Shown here piece after piece: positions 1 through 25,005 of a stretch of DNA of 64,000 nucleotides. The position numbers were made by a program, and so were the translations under genes. The stretch's first letter is position 1. Each line of letters starts with the position of its first letter. The DNA lies in contig CM060306.1 of the NCBI GenBank assembly GCA_030674185.1, positions 43,619,483 through 43,683,482 of the forward strand, given 5' to 3'. The notes beneath the pieces are model-generated. The model was not told where the DNA came from. It did not search any database and saw nothing but the letters and a program-made list of their open reading frames with translations. The stretch is from Monoplex corrugatus. Lineage: Eukaryota; Mollusca; Gastropoda; Littorinimorpha; Ranellidae.

Positions 1-295
1 AAATGATAACTGATTCATCAAGTTTTTGTCATATCCAACATGAGTAGCACAAAATTCAAACATGATTATTACCGTGTAAATTCAAACATGATTATTACCG
101 TGTCTTATCATGTTTTTGTTACACCCAATGTGAATAAAAGAAAATTAAAACATAATTATAATTGTGATTTACCATGTCTTGATTACGCTCAACATGAATA
201 TCACAAAATTCAAATTTGATCATACTTAAGATTTGTCATGATTTTGTTACATATAACATGAATGACATAAAATTTTAACATGATCACACAAGTTG
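1..295. repeat. degenerate AT-rich tandem repeat
   Basis: Phrases such as AACATGAATAxCACAAAATTCAAACATGATTAT and GTCATGTTTTTGTTACA recur about every 60-75 bases through this stretch with substitutions and small indels. It looks like an old, decayed minisatellite or satellite fragment. No coding potential is seen. It lies in the IFT70 intron downstream of the tenth coding exon, on the assumption that the remaining exons are beyond the left edge. Confidence 0.5.
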
Positions 296-354
296 TTACA
301 CAGAGTGGCTCAAACTACAGTCTCTCACTCTACATTTCAGTCTCATAAGATAAT

Positions 355-790
355 CCTGACTCTTATATAGAACCTATATTTTTGTACGCTTGTGAGGCAT
401 GGACAGTCAACATGCAAAGTCAGAGGCAGCTGAAATAGTGAAATGTGGTTTCTAAGAAGAATGTCGAGAGTTCCATGGACAGCAAGGAAAACAGGCGAGA
501 TGGTCTTGAAGGAGGCAGACACAAGAAGAACATTAATGAAGAAGATTTGGAAAAGACAAGCAACATTTATGGACATTTTATGAGGCAAGAGAAATTAGAG
601 CACCCAAGTCACAACAGGAACGCTGGATTGAAAGAGAGCACCAGGTAGACCCTGGGAGAAAAGATTGGGTGGATTTGCAAAGTGGCTGAGGACAGAGAGG
701 GCGGGAGAGGTACTTGCAGCGACAAGGGATGGATTCATATGGAAGGCCACGATCGCCAACACCATGCAACAGGGCACATGATGATGAAGA
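355..790 (+). mobile_element. RTE-like LINE 3' fragment (C-terminal end of RT ORF)
   Basis: Read across frames, the plus strand gives CEAWTVN, then RRMSRVPWTARKTGE, then GRPWEKRLGGFAKWLRTERA, then WKATIANTMQQGT and a stop near 781. This is the conserved C-terminal end of RTE-type endonuclease/reverse transcriptase polyproteins, here with an internal stop and frameshifts. A short (ATG)n-like tail (ATGATGATGAAG) follows the stop, as expected for an RTE 3' end. The copy is heavily 5'-truncated and inserted antisense to IFT70. A related fragment lies at 16560-17530. The family call rests on motif recognition only. Confidence 0.7.
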
Positions 791-874
791 TAATCTGTCA
801 ACGTTTTCACTTTCTCACCCTACCCACTATCCAGGCATACAGTGAGGGAGTGAAGGAACAAATAATGAACTCAC

Positions 875-14670
<13,796 letters not shown>

Positions 14671-15139
14671 GATTTGTGTGCAATCTGTCTCTTCAGAAAA
14701 TGAGGGGTTCTGTTACAGTTCAAGATACAAGCATGTAACTAGTTTATATTGACGACCAATGGAATTTTCGCCAAAGCGCATGCTCAGGGTAAAGAGAAAA
14801 AAGTTAGAATATTAACGAATATGTAAGTAGTAGGTTTTTAAATATAGTGATAAATAAAGAAACTAAATACGAATTATTAATATGATTATCAATAATAAAT
14901 AAATAAATAACATTTTTCAAAGCATAAAGCCAAAATATCTCATCTTAAAATTATTGTTTTAGATCGAGTCTGATTGTTGTTTTAAGAACCGAAGGGGAAC
15001 TTACTCTCTTATTCTTCCGCTTGGGATTGGTTTGGCATGCGTAACCTGTGTTGGTCTACTGTGGATCGTTCTTATACACGTGTGTAGGCTACGACGAAAA
15101 ATTAGTGTGGTCAGACTTCTGACAAAAAAGTACATCAGA
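14671..15139. promoter_or_regulatory. divergent IFT70/KTI12 promoter region
   Basis: This 469 bp lies between the IFT70 start codon (minus strand) and the KTI12 start codon (plus strand). It must contain both 5' UTRs unless there are undetected 5' non-coding exons. It is AT-rich with a CpG-poor core. I see no unambiguous TATA or X-box, although many ciliary genes use RFX/X-box control. Shared control of a ciliary gene and a tRNA-modification gene is inferred from arrangement only. Confidence 0.6.
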
Positions 15140-15982
15140 ATGCCACTTGTTATTATGTGTGGATTTCCAGTGAGTGGAAAAACAACGAGAGCTGCTGAAC
15201 TGCAAAAGTACTTGGCGGACAATTTCCCTCAACGTGCAGTCCATTTGGTCAGTGATCACACTCTAAATGTCAACAGAAATGAGGTGTATGTCAGTTCCCA
15301 GGTGGAGAAAGAGATCCGTGGATCGTTGAAGTCTGCAGTACAAAGACTTCTCAGCAAAGACAACGTCGTTATCCTGGACTCTTTAAACTACATCAAAGGT
15401 TTTAGATACGAGTTATATTGTATGTCTAAGGGATGTCACAGCACCCAGTGTGTCATTTTCTGTGACGCCAGCAAAGACTGTGTGACAACACGCAACCAGT
15501 CTAGGAAAGCTGATGACACTGCAGGGGAAGCCTACGATACTGATGTGCTGGAAGGTTTGGTGATGAGATTTGAAACTCCAAATCCAAATAACAGATGGGA
15601 CAACCCATTGTTTGTGGTGCAGACAGGTGATGCTTTGCCTGCAGAACAAATCTGTGCTGCACTGTTTGAACGAAAAGCACCAAAACCCAATCAGTCTACA
15701 CAGTCCCAGCCACTCTCATCCACTAACTTCCTGTATGAACTTGATAAAGTGACTCAAAGTATCGTGTCCATCATCCTTGATGCTCAGAAAACTGGAGCTC
15801 CTGGAGACTTGATCAATATTCCAAATGCAAAGGAGCAACTGATGTTGAAACGGACACTTACTCTGTCAGAGTTGCAACGACATAAACGTCAATTCATCAC
15901 TTATACTAAGATGCATCCAGTCGATGATGTTACCAAACTGTCTGGACTCTTTGTGCAGTATCTGAACAATGCCTTAAGCTGA
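15140..15982 (+). CDS. KTI12: KTI12, Elongator-associated P-loop protein; single exon, 280 residues
   Basis: An uninterrupted frame encodes 280 residues from MPLVIMCGFPVSGKTTRAAE to QYLNNALS. GFPVSGKT at residues 8-15 is a Walker A P-loop. LVSDHTLNVNRNEVY, VVILDSLNYIKGFRYELYC and NRWDNPLF are hallmarks of the KTI12/PSTK-like family. KTI12 binds tRNA and ATP and supports Elongator in making mcm5-type wobble uridines (family knowledge). The frame is open upstream to another ATG at 15032, but MPLV is the family N-terminus, so 15140 is preferred. The extra 36 residues would be a short hydrophobic and basic leader. The gene has no intron. The stop at 15980-15982 is followed almost at once by a (TG)n tract in the 3' UTR. 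Confidence 0.95.
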   Translation: MPLVIMCGFPVSGKTTRAAELQKYLADNFPQRAVHLVSDHTLNVNRNEVYVSSQVEKEIRGSLKSAVQRLLSKDNVVILDSLNYIKGFRYELYCMSKGCHSTQCVIFCDASKDCVTTRNQSRKADDTAGEAYDTDVLEGLVMRFETPNPNNRWDNPLFVVQTGDALPAEQICAALFERKAPKPNQSTQSQPLSSTNFLYELDKVTQSIVSIILDAQKTGAPGDLINIPNAKEQLMLKRTLTLSELQRHKRQFITYTKMHPVDDVTKLSGLFVQYLNNALS

Positions 15983-15984
15983 AA

Positions 15985-16014
15985 TGTGTGTGTGTGTGTG
16001 TGTGTGTGTGTTGT

Positions 16015-16049
<35 letters not shown>
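15985..16049. repeat. (TG)n microsatellite in KTI12 3' UTR
   Basis: TG run with a TGTGGTG interruption, starting three bases after the KTI12 stop. Any transcript must carry it in the 3' UTR unless polyadenylation is immediate. Confidence 0.93.
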
Positions 16050-16052
<3 letters not shown>

Positions 16053-16195
16053 ACTAATGTAGGGCCTATATATGTGTAAGAGTAAATCATTATTAGTATG
16101 TTCCCCATGACTCATGATGTTAAGTTGAAACCAGTGAAAGGTTATAAAAAAAATTAATTATTGAAATCAGTGCGAATATATCATTGGTTCAGTCT

Positions 16196-16367
16196 ATTTT
16201 GATTCCCGCACCCCATCTACCAACTGTAAAAATTAACCTTTTGACTCCCTCACCTTATCCATCAGCTTCCTACAGGAAGCTGGTGGGTATGTTGTGGAAG
16301 TCAAAAGGTTAAGCATGGTTGACAATGCAAGATGCTGGTGGACTGGGTGCGGGATTCAAAGGGTTAA
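16196..16367. mobile_element. fold-back MITE, TTAA-ended family, copy 1
   Basis: A near-palindrome centred on AGCTTCCTACAGGAAGCT. Inner arms are TTAACCTTTTGACTCCC and its complement. Outer arms are GATTCCCGCACCC and GGGTGCGGGATTC, ending AAAGGGTTAA at 16367. The left outer TTAACCC is degraded. Other copies are at 19290, 21719, 33925 and 56501. Confidence 0.75.
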
Positions 16368-16559
16368 TGTTAGGGTTTGGCAAGATTTATTCTAACTTGT
16401 GACATCTTTGTATGCTTGTATTCATAGTATCCACATTTAGCAGGCCTGCATAAGACTGTTTTTGTTCCTTATTATAATACAGCTCTCCAAAGACAATGCA
16501 GTGAGAGCTTGTTTATGTATTTTTATTAATATATAATGTTTCAATGTGCTAGATTCAGT

Positions 16560-17530
16560 TCAGCAGGACTTCCTTTTATTGTCTCATCTGAATAGACTTG
16601 TAGATGAAGTTTATGTAAGGTAGGCCTATGGTGAATGATCTACCTGTGTCTGCCTCCATCAAGACTGTCTCGTTTGTTTTCTTTGCTGTCCATGGAACTC
16701 TCAACATTCTTTTTAGAAACCACATCTCTGCTGCCTCAATCTTGTTCTGGCTTTGCTTGTTGACTGTCCACGCCTCACAACAGTACAACAGTATTAGTTC
16801 TCTACAACACTCAAGAACTCTCTCACTGATGTCAATTGATAGACATTTGTTGGAAAGAATGCTTGTCATCTTCTTGAATGCTGTTTTGGCTTGGCTGATA
16901 CTGCTGGCTTTTTCTGATGTGCATCTGCTGTCTGATGAAATGATCATTCTCAGGTGTTTAAACTTATCAACCTGTCTCAAGGTCGTGCCGTTTGCTGTTA
17001 TTTTGCATGAGGGGATTTCATGTTTTTTACTGACCACCATGACTTCAGTCTTCCTGCTGTTTAGTTCCAACCCCTTACCTTTGCTTTCTATTTCTAGTAT
17101 ATTCACAAGGTTTTGTAGGTCCCTTTCATTTTCTGCAATTAGCACGGTGTCATCTGCGTATCGAATATTGTTTATCATTTTTCCTCCAACCTTTAATCCA
17201 GAGTCTTCTTCTATTTTTCTCATGATGTTTTCTTTGTAAAGTGAGAACAGATCAAGTGACAAAACACAACCCTATCTGACTCCTCTTTTGATCTTTTGGA
17301 AAGAGCTTATATCGTTTTCTTTTCTCATTGCAGCTGTTTGTTCCAAGGAAGGCCTACATATTTCTGATTATTCGTAGATCTTTTCCATCAGCATTGAGTC
17401 TCTCCAGTTGGTTGATCAATTCTCCATGTCTTACCCGATCGAAAGCCTTGGTATAATCAACAAATCACAAATGCAAATCTTTTTTCATCTCGATTGACCT
17501 CTCTGTGATAGTTCTTAGGATGTACATGTA
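16560..17530 (-). pseudogene. RTE-like LINE fragment (reverse transcriptase palm to C-terminus)
   Basis: On the minus strand, from about 17530, the reading is RTITERSIEMKKDLHL, a stop, FVDYTKAFDRVRHG, ELINQLERLNADGKDLRIIR, then GVR, a stop, GCVLSLDLFSLY, then an open frame (17262-16576) with INNIRYADDTVLIAEN, the RT active site, LNSRKTEVMVVSKK, CEAWTVNKQSQNKIE and LKRMLRVPWTAKKTNE. Several in-frame stops and a truncated 3' end mark it as dead. It matches the fragment at 355-790 in the VPWTA(R/K)KT block. Confidence 0.82.
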
Positions 17531-19289
17531 TATGGCATTAACATATGGTATTAAAAATCTGAGAATTATGTTATCATTACAAATGACTGAATGGAACATT
17601 TACATTGTTTATTGAACCAGTTTGATTGTACATTGACCGGATTTGAGTTGACTGTAATTGTACGTATGTATTCCAAGTCTAAACATTGTCACAGTTCAAA
17701 CTCAGATTTGACTGAGCTTGTTAAGTTTTCATTCAAAGTCACACTCAACGTTCATAATATCTTCTTATTAAATACTTCTTATTTATGAAACTCATGTGAA
17801 TTTATGGGAAAATAGAAAATTGTTAGTAGGTAATCAGTGTACTAATGTTTAGGATTTTTTCTGCTTTTTTTTTTAACTGGTGATGTTAAAATTGGTAGGC
17901 ATACTGGTACAGTGGTAGTGCTTTGTGGTATTATAACTATATTAATGCACATTAGTACAGTAGTAGTAGTTTTACTACAGTTTACATGATAATAGGCCTA
18001 ACACTAGTAACAGTATGCAATGCTTGCAGACACATACCTGAGTCCACATATACTATTTGCGATAAATTTGATCATTACCTCTAATCATTACCATTCAGTG
18101 CCAGAGTCTCTGTTTTTATTCTAACTTCATCATCCACATTACAGCTTTATCAGTTTATGTACTATGACCCTGTTCAGTATTGGCTCTGTGACACTCTGTG
18201 GCTTTGTTTCTCGTGTGAGTGATAATGGTTACACAATGATTTGAATAAATTCATAAGTACTAAGCGGTTGTATTGTGGTTTTCATTTTTTCCAAACTGAA
18301 CTGTTATTAAAAATAATTAGTACAAAATGTATACCGTTATACTGATGAGTAGGCCTACTTTTAGCTTTTCCTTTCCATATTGATTTGATTATTCACAAGA
18401 ATACTTCCAAAATGTAAACTGATGTATGAGTAGGCCTATGTATTCACATCTTTTTTGTATGTTAGTTTGGGAAAAAAAGGTTTACTTTAACTAGTTCTGA
18501 GTTTGAGTGAAAGCACATGATTTGTAACATTAACTGATTAAGTAATCTTATTGTACTGTAGCCCTACCCTACATTCATTAGGTCACGAACCAGAATGAGT
18601 GTATGCTTTCCCAGATTCAAATGGACAATATTAGGCAAATTAGTCATATTTCATATATAAGAATTTCCAAATTTTCAATACTAAATCAAAAACAATATTA
18701 GCGATTGAATGGAATGATGAATTGGTAGAAAATGATTTAATGTCTGCAGCTTGCTTTTCCAGCCAGGAAAAGAAAAGGAGAGTCAAACTGTTCGAAGTCT
18801 TCCCAACAACAGTCCAAAATAAGCTCAAATGTAAGTTGTGGCACCACATGTCATCTACATAATTTATAATAGAATAAATTTTGACCCTCAAAATCCAAAC
18901 CTTAATACAAATTAAATGAAATATTCATCCAATACTCAGAACTGCTATTCTCCAATTCTGATAATCTCTGCAACGCCATATTTCTGTGATTACTTTCGTG
19001 TAACCAACTTACCTGGTCTCTCTTATAGATGTGAAATATTTAACCTGGTTCAAATGTTGCATTTCAGAAGAGTTAGGTCATGTAAACAGGTAGATTATAC
19101 TTATAGTAAAGTTTAAACTGAAATTAATCGATTGAGAAGGTGTAATTTTTTAATTCATATGAAAATTATTTTCATCTTTAACTGCCTGTCCTTCTTTTCT
19201 TCTTTTTGTTGCAAAGATTAAGGCTTTCTTCTCTTTCAAGATTCTTTTGCTGTTTTGCAACAGTTAGTTCCGATAATACCGTACTGCTG
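17531..19289. other. intergenic, no gene recognised
   Basis: AT-rich sequence without convincing exons. Three copies of the palindrome TAGGCCTA (17993, 18350, 18431) are present. Short frames here show no family resemblance or codon structure. Confidence 0.5.
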
Positions 19290-19395
19290 AAAGCGGGTGG
19301 ATCGTGTGAACGAATCAAAGGATTAAGTTTTTGCTTTGTTAGTATGGCTAGCAGTGCAGGAAGCTGGTAGATACGGTGCAGTAGTCAAAAGGTTG
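19290..19395. mobile_element. fold-back MITE family, partial copy 2
   Basis: The right half only: AAAGGATTAAGTTTTTGCTT, TGTTAGTATGGCTAGCAGTGC, AGGAAGCTGGTAGATACGG, then GTCAAAAGGTT. It matches the right arms of the copies at 21719 and 33925. Confidence 0.6.
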
Positions 19396-20309
19396 TCTGA
19401 CTGGAGTGGTATTTTTGATAAAGCAGTTTCAGCCAAATAAAACATGTTGTTAAGCTGAGAAAACTTAATGTCCCTTTTAGGAAAATTGATGTTACAGTCT
19501 CTCTTTGTGTGTGTGTTCAATCACAATTTTGACTTTGTTAGTTTGTATAATCTAGTGTCTGCGTCAAAGTATGTGTCACTGTCAGCAAGAATTTCTAGAC
19601 TAATTATGGTATGGTAGTCACAAGTCATGCATGTATGTGTGTACAGGTGGATGATTGGATGTAAATTCATTTCATTTATTGTATGGATGTAAATTCATTC
19701 ATTCAAATTCATTATATGGGTACAGGTAGTCAACAGTTGTGCATCAGTTTTAATGGGCATGATCAAGTTATTGGGTGACATTGTCTCTTTAAATCATAAA
19801 ATATACTGCTGCCCCTGATATTTAGTGTATTTCAACTTTTGGGGATTGTTTCATTACTGTTGTTTTCATGATCAGATGTTGATTGCTATTAGCACTAGTG
19901 CTAAATTGAATGTAGACTTTGTTTTTTTAGACAGACTATAGGCCTACAATTTTTGTTACACTAGGTAAAAATTCTGTTTCTGTTAGACTAGGTAAAAATA
20001 AGTGTTCCGAGCTGACATCACATAGGCCTACTTTTAACCATGTTGGTTATAAAGTGACCAAACCTGATCAACCTTTAGTTTCACATGTTAGTAGGCCCCC
20101 TATGACCAGTGAATCACTAAATAAGTCACTTAGCAGATGGGGTCAAGATTTCACAGCCATGGTGCATCATGACCCATCCCTTGCTTATATAATCTCAGAA
20201 CACTACATTCTGTTCAAGTCCACCCAGAGCCAGGTAAATTTCAAGAATTCTATAAGTTAAAATTGAAATGACACATCTTATAGAAAATGCCACAGTTGGT
20301 ATATATAGA

Positions 20310-20500
20310 GGATTGGTAGAGCTCCTACCTTCCATTTTGACCGCATTGGTTCGAGTATGACTGGGGGAGGAAACTTTCTGCATGAAATCTCCAGATCACC
20401 CAATTGTAATTGGGTATCTCATCCTGATCAGGGTAATGTAGCAGTGGAGGGGAGATGGGCACCACCTTCATCATACTGGCCCACTGAAAGGTTGTTGGGT
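20310..20500 (+). repeat. possible tRNA-derived SINE
   Basis: GGATTGGTAGAGCTCCTACC resembles an A box and GGTTCGAGTAT, about 33 bases on, a B box. It is followed by an unrelated body ending in T-rich sequence. Other copies were not seen in the window, so the call is tentative. Confidence 0.4.
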
Positions 20501-21360
20501 TTTTTTTCTGTTTTGTTTTGTTTTTTATTTTTGTTTTTGTTGTTTGTTTGTTTTTGAGGTTTCTGTGTCTTCACCCCCTGTGATCTCAGGGTTATGGCAC
20601 CTTTTCCTTTTTTACTAGCAGTAAAAGCAATTTCTGTCCATTGTCATATTATTGTTTCATTTGTCATACACATCAGTGTAAGGGTTTGTTGCTGAGGGAT
20701 TCTCACAGAAAACAGGCTGTGGGAAGACTCTCCCCGACCTCCCACCAAGTTAGCATCGGAAAATTTTAAGATACCCACTCAGAGTGACGTTATGCCAAAT
20801 GGCAAGTTGGTTGCTGAATGGTCTTTAATTAGATAAAAACTAGAGACCAATGTATTCATTTGTAACATTGAATTTGTGAGCAGTGTATGCATCTGTAACT
20901 TGATCAGTTGGCATATTATATTAGAAGAGCTCTGGTATACTGTATAGAATTCCTTTTTTTGTGTGGATGGTTCATTATTCATTAAGATGATTAACTTATT
21001 TACGCATCATGTGTGTGGTTGATGCTTTGCTGCTTGATTTCTTTTGTCTTCCCTTGTGTGGTTGATAATGCTTTTCAGCTTTCTTTTCTGTGTTATTGAT
21101 GAAAGATGAGGCCGTTTTTGTTGTACCAGTAGGCCTACAGTAGAACCTTCCAATTATGATTTTGGAAAAAAGTCAACTTCAGATCTGATAGAAAGACCTT
21201 AATTGGGAGGTTTGTAATTAAGCATACCGGTACTTCAAGCAATGAACTTAACATTTCTGAAAGACTACAATGACTTGTCTACAAGTTACTGTTTATTAAA
21301 GGACTGCACCGGAGAGTGTTGCTTGTGTTTTGTTTTGATTATCCTTTTGGTCTTGAGCAC
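20501..21360. other. intergenic, no gene recognised
   Basis: T-rich stretch then ordinary AT-rich sequence. One TAGGCCTA palindrome at 21130. No exon or element supported. Confidence 0.45.
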
Positions 21361-21395
<35 letters not shown>

Positions 21396-21714
21396 TGAGT
21401 AGTTTACAACCAGTCACCAAGGTGTGGTGTTTAGCACAACAGACTACCGACCAGGAGGTTGTGGGTTTGAAACCCCTTCACTCTCTTCAAAAACTCATTG
21501 TGCGATTATCCTTTAAAACGAATCTGAGTTTTTCCAACTTGAAGCAACAACACACACACACATATTGAGTAGTTTACAACCAGTCACCAAGGTGTGGTGT
21601 TTAGCACAACAGACTACCGACCAGGAGGTTGTGGGTTTGAGACCCCTTCACTCTCTTCAAAAACTTGTGCGATTATCCTTTAAAACGAATCTGAGTTTTT
21701 CCAACTTGAAGCAA
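21361..21714 (+). repeat. tandem doublet of a tRNA-like SINE unit separated by (CA)n
   Basis: A 155-base unit (21393-21547) and a 152-base unit (21563-21714) are nearly identical. They differ mainly by a 3-base deletion and one substitution. Each is preceded by a CA run, contains TGGTGTTTAGCACAACAG (A-box-like) and GGGTTTGAAACCCC (a good B-box match to GGTTYRANNCC), and ends TCCAACTTGAAGCAA. This suggests a tRNA-derived SINE duplicated with its CA tail. Confidence 0.65.
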
Positions 21715-21718
21715 TGTA

Positions 21719-21910
21719 TTAACCCTTTGACTCCCGCACCCTGTCCACTAGCATCATGCATTGCCAGCCATGCTAACAAAGCAAAAACTTAACCCTTTGA
21801 TTCCCTCATCATATTCACCAGCTTCCTGCAGGAAACTGGTAGCTAGGGTGAAGGAGTCAAAGGGTTAAGTTTTTGAAATGGGGGATAATATGTGGGAGTC
21901 AAAGGGTTAA
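21719..21910. mobile_element. fold-back MITE, TTAA-ended family, copy 3 (best preserved)
   Basis: Starts TTAACCCTTTGACTCCCGCA and ends GGGAGTCAAAGGGTTAA. Inside is a second TTAACCCTTTGATTCCC...GGAGTCAAAGGGTTAA pair around the palindrome AGCTTCCTGCAGGAAACT. No coding capacity. TTAA ends and CCCTTT termini suggest mobilisation by a piggyBac-type transposase (inference). Confidence 0.78.
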
Positions 21911-23382
21911 TGGAAATTGCACCTCCACCATCTGAACTTTGCTCATTCGCCTTTATGCACCCAAAGTCAGTGCCCATGTTTTTCGTGTAAATGTTGATAT
22001 GGAACCAGACATCTTGGCTGACAATTCAAAGATGAACCTTTCATGGGAACTGTGAGTGTTCACTTGCAACAAACTACCTGTACATTTCCAGTAATGTTCA
22101 GTCACTTTCCACTTGGCGGCTTGGTTTCTGCATAAATTAGGCCACTTGGTGGTGCTTTTTTCTTTTTTTCAATTTCTTTTTTAAATTCAGTCGTAGATCA
22201 AGATTGTTTGGTCATAAGTCAGAGATCAGAGAGGTAGGCCTTGTAATGCAGAATGAATTAGCCAAGAGGTCAGAGAGGTAGTAATGCAGAATTAATTAGT
22301 CTACATAGTGAACTATATAGGGCATGACAAATCAGGTCACATTTCCGAGGGAGCTTCATACCTGGGAAGGTCAGATTGCAGAGGGTTTTTGACTGTAGAG
22401 GAGTACTGTTAGGCTAGTTGTTATTCTCTGTGTCTTCAAGTTCAACAACTTCTCAACTGTTTGTTATGGATCTTTACTAAAAATTTGAACAAACATCCAC
22501 TGGATGATTAAACTTTAACCACACATCCACTGGATAAAAATAAATGTCAAAGCTCGCATGTATGATGTTTGTTGGTCATTTGTTGATCCCCACTTGAGTT
22601 ATGCAACTCAACAATGGCTGGAAATGCAAACGTGATTTTTATAAGGATTTCTCCACTGTCTGTGAAGTTAATGGATTTCAAAGAAACCAACCTTTTTTCT
22701 CTTTTATGTAAGCCTACAAAAATAACATGCTGTCTCAGTTACGATGCAAGCTCATGCTCTGTTCAAGGTGACAGATAACCATAGTGCCTAAGAACCAATT
22801 ACATTTACTGATTTTAGACTCAACATGGCTTGATCATCACGTTCTTGTTTAACCGAGATGTGAGCAAAGTTAGGGAAAAGGGCATGTTTGACCGTTATCA
22901 AATGTACAGAACAAAAATGGCAATACATCAAAAGTGTTATTTCCATCTCATCTGCTGTCTCCTCTGTATTTGCCTTTGTTCATCATGATTTCTATGTCGT
23001 TTTCTCCTCAGTCTTCATCAGTTTCAGATAACTTAATAAATCCTTTTGTTATTTTCTGCTCAGTCTGTATATATGTTTAAAGTACCCAAACAGATATTTG
23101 CTGACATGTCTTGCTCTCTTCTTTTACACCTACCAGCGCACCCAGTTATGCATTTTACATGCACACACAGTGTAACAATGGTTATTATTACACACAAAAA
23201 TTCTAAGTTTGTTTGGTATCTTTGCCAGGGGTTTTGTTTTGTTCTGTTTTGTTCTATTTTGTTTTTCTTCCTTTTATGTGTGTGTGTGTGTGTGTTCATA
23301 AACTTAAAAACTCATAATGTTGTCATACTTATTTTCTGTTAACACAGTCAACTTTGTCTGAGTGAGTGCCACTGAATGGTCT
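21911..23382. other. intergenic, no gene recognised
   Basis: AT-rich sequence with a short (TG)n at 23277-23295 and a GTTTTGTTCT-rich stretch before it. Short frames are not supported. Confidence 0.45.
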
Positions 23383-25005
23383 TAATAATAATAATTACAA
23401 TAATTAGCCTACAATATTTATATAGCGCAAAATCTTGATAGAAATCAAATCTAAGTGCTGAACATACACATCGCACGCACGCACGCCGCACACACACACA
23501 CACTCACTGTCACACCTGTATGGCTATAAATGGGGAAAAGAATAAAAGCAATGGAAAATTATAGAGAGCATATTATATACAAATATATATTACAATGTGA
23601 TTCCGCTCCGAGCGGAGACAGGCTACAGAGGGGGATGAGTGAGGTCAGGATTTCATGCAGAGGAGAAAAGGTGAGTTTTGAGAGCGGACTTGAAGGAGAC
23701 AAAAGTAGGTTGCTGACGGACTGAGAGAGGACGTTTGTTCCAGGAGAGTGGACCAGAAACAGAGAAGGCTCGTGGACCGTAGGTATTGAGCTTAGTGCGT
23801 GGAAAGCGAAAAGTCAGAGGATTGGAGGCAGAGCAGAGGGTACATGAGGGAACATAGATCTCAAGTAGGCTTGACAGGTAATCGGGGGCTGCGTTATTGA
23901 GGCTTTTGTAGCACATGGTGTCTAGTTTGTACTGTATGCGCTTTGATACAGGGAGCCAGTGAAGTTGTGCCAGGAGAGGAGAAATGTGGTCAGCTTTTTT
24001 CTTTTTGAGTAGGGACCGGTACAAGGCGTGCAGCATTGTTTTGAATGCGCTGTAGGATGTGGATGGTGGAGGCAGGAAGACCAGACAGGAGTGAATTGCA
24101 ATAGTCAATGTGAGACATTATGAAGGAGAGAACGAGTTTTGCAGTTGTTTCAACAGAGAGATACTTCCTGATTAGGCTTATATGATGGAGGTGATAGTAG
24201 CAAGATCTGGCAGTTTGAGAAACAAAGTTGTTCATGGAGAGGGTAGAGTCAAGGCAGACACCAAGGTTTTTAGCTGAGTCAGAAATTGGGACTGATGTGT
24301 TACATAATGAGAGAGAAAGAGGGGGCAGCTGAGAAAGTTTCTGACGGGTGCCAATGAGGATAGCTTCTGTCTTGTCGTCATTAAGCTGGAGTTTATTGTA
24401 TGTCATCCAGTTCTTAATGTCCGAGTAGCACTCAGTGGTGCGAGTCAAGAGGCGCTGTACATTGTCAGGTGAGTCACTGTCTTGAAGTTGGGTGTCTCAG
24501 CATAGAGGTGGTGTTTTATAGAGTGGGAGTTGATGATAGTGGACAGGGGGGAGGTGTAAAGAGTGAAAAGAACAGGGCCAAGGACAGATCCTTGTGGAAC
24601 ACCACAGGTCAGGTATGCAGGTTGAGAGTAAGTGCCATTGATGAGAACAGTTTGTTTTCTGTTTGATAGATATGAAGTGAACCAGGAGAGAGCAGTGTCA
24701 GAGATGCCAAAAGTATGATGGAGTCTAGAAAGGAGAATACCATGATCAATGGTATCAAAGGCTGCAGACAGATCGAGGAGTGTGAGGAGAGAGACTTTGC
24801 CAGTATCAGTTGCAAGAGGAGATTGTTGAGAATGTGTAGTAGGGCAGTTTCAGTGCTATGGCACTGGCAGTAAGCTGATTGGAAAGGATTGAGGAGATTG
24901 TTGGCAGATAGGTGAGAGTTCAGCTCGTTGAGGACAACTTTTTCAAGGAGTTTTGACAAGAAAGAGAGATTAGAGATAGGCCGGTAGTTTTTCAGTTCTT
25001 TCCAA
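23383..25005 (-). pseudogene. CR1/L2-like non-LTR retrotransposon, longer second copy
   Basis: The element starts at its 3' end with AATAATAATAATTACAATAA and the same TATATAGCGCAAAATCTTGA end as the 12115 copy, including a (CA)n-CG tract at 23475-23505. Going up the minus strand it encodes the same RT C-terminus (24448-23653, one frameshift), then LKNYRPISNLSFLSKLLEKV, FQSAYCQCHSTETALLHIL, DLSAAFDTIDHGIL and GVPQGSVLGPVLF in shifting frames. The expected YADD is damaged (HLYAETP). The 5' end is lost near 25005. Roughly 1.6 kb of RT domain is represented, and frameshifts show it is inactive. Confidence 0.85.

Noticed and set aside
355..790. A host exon of IFT70 or an antisense gene
   Set aside because: The translated blocks match the RTE polyprotein C-terminus and the related fragment at 16560-17530, with stops and frameshifts.
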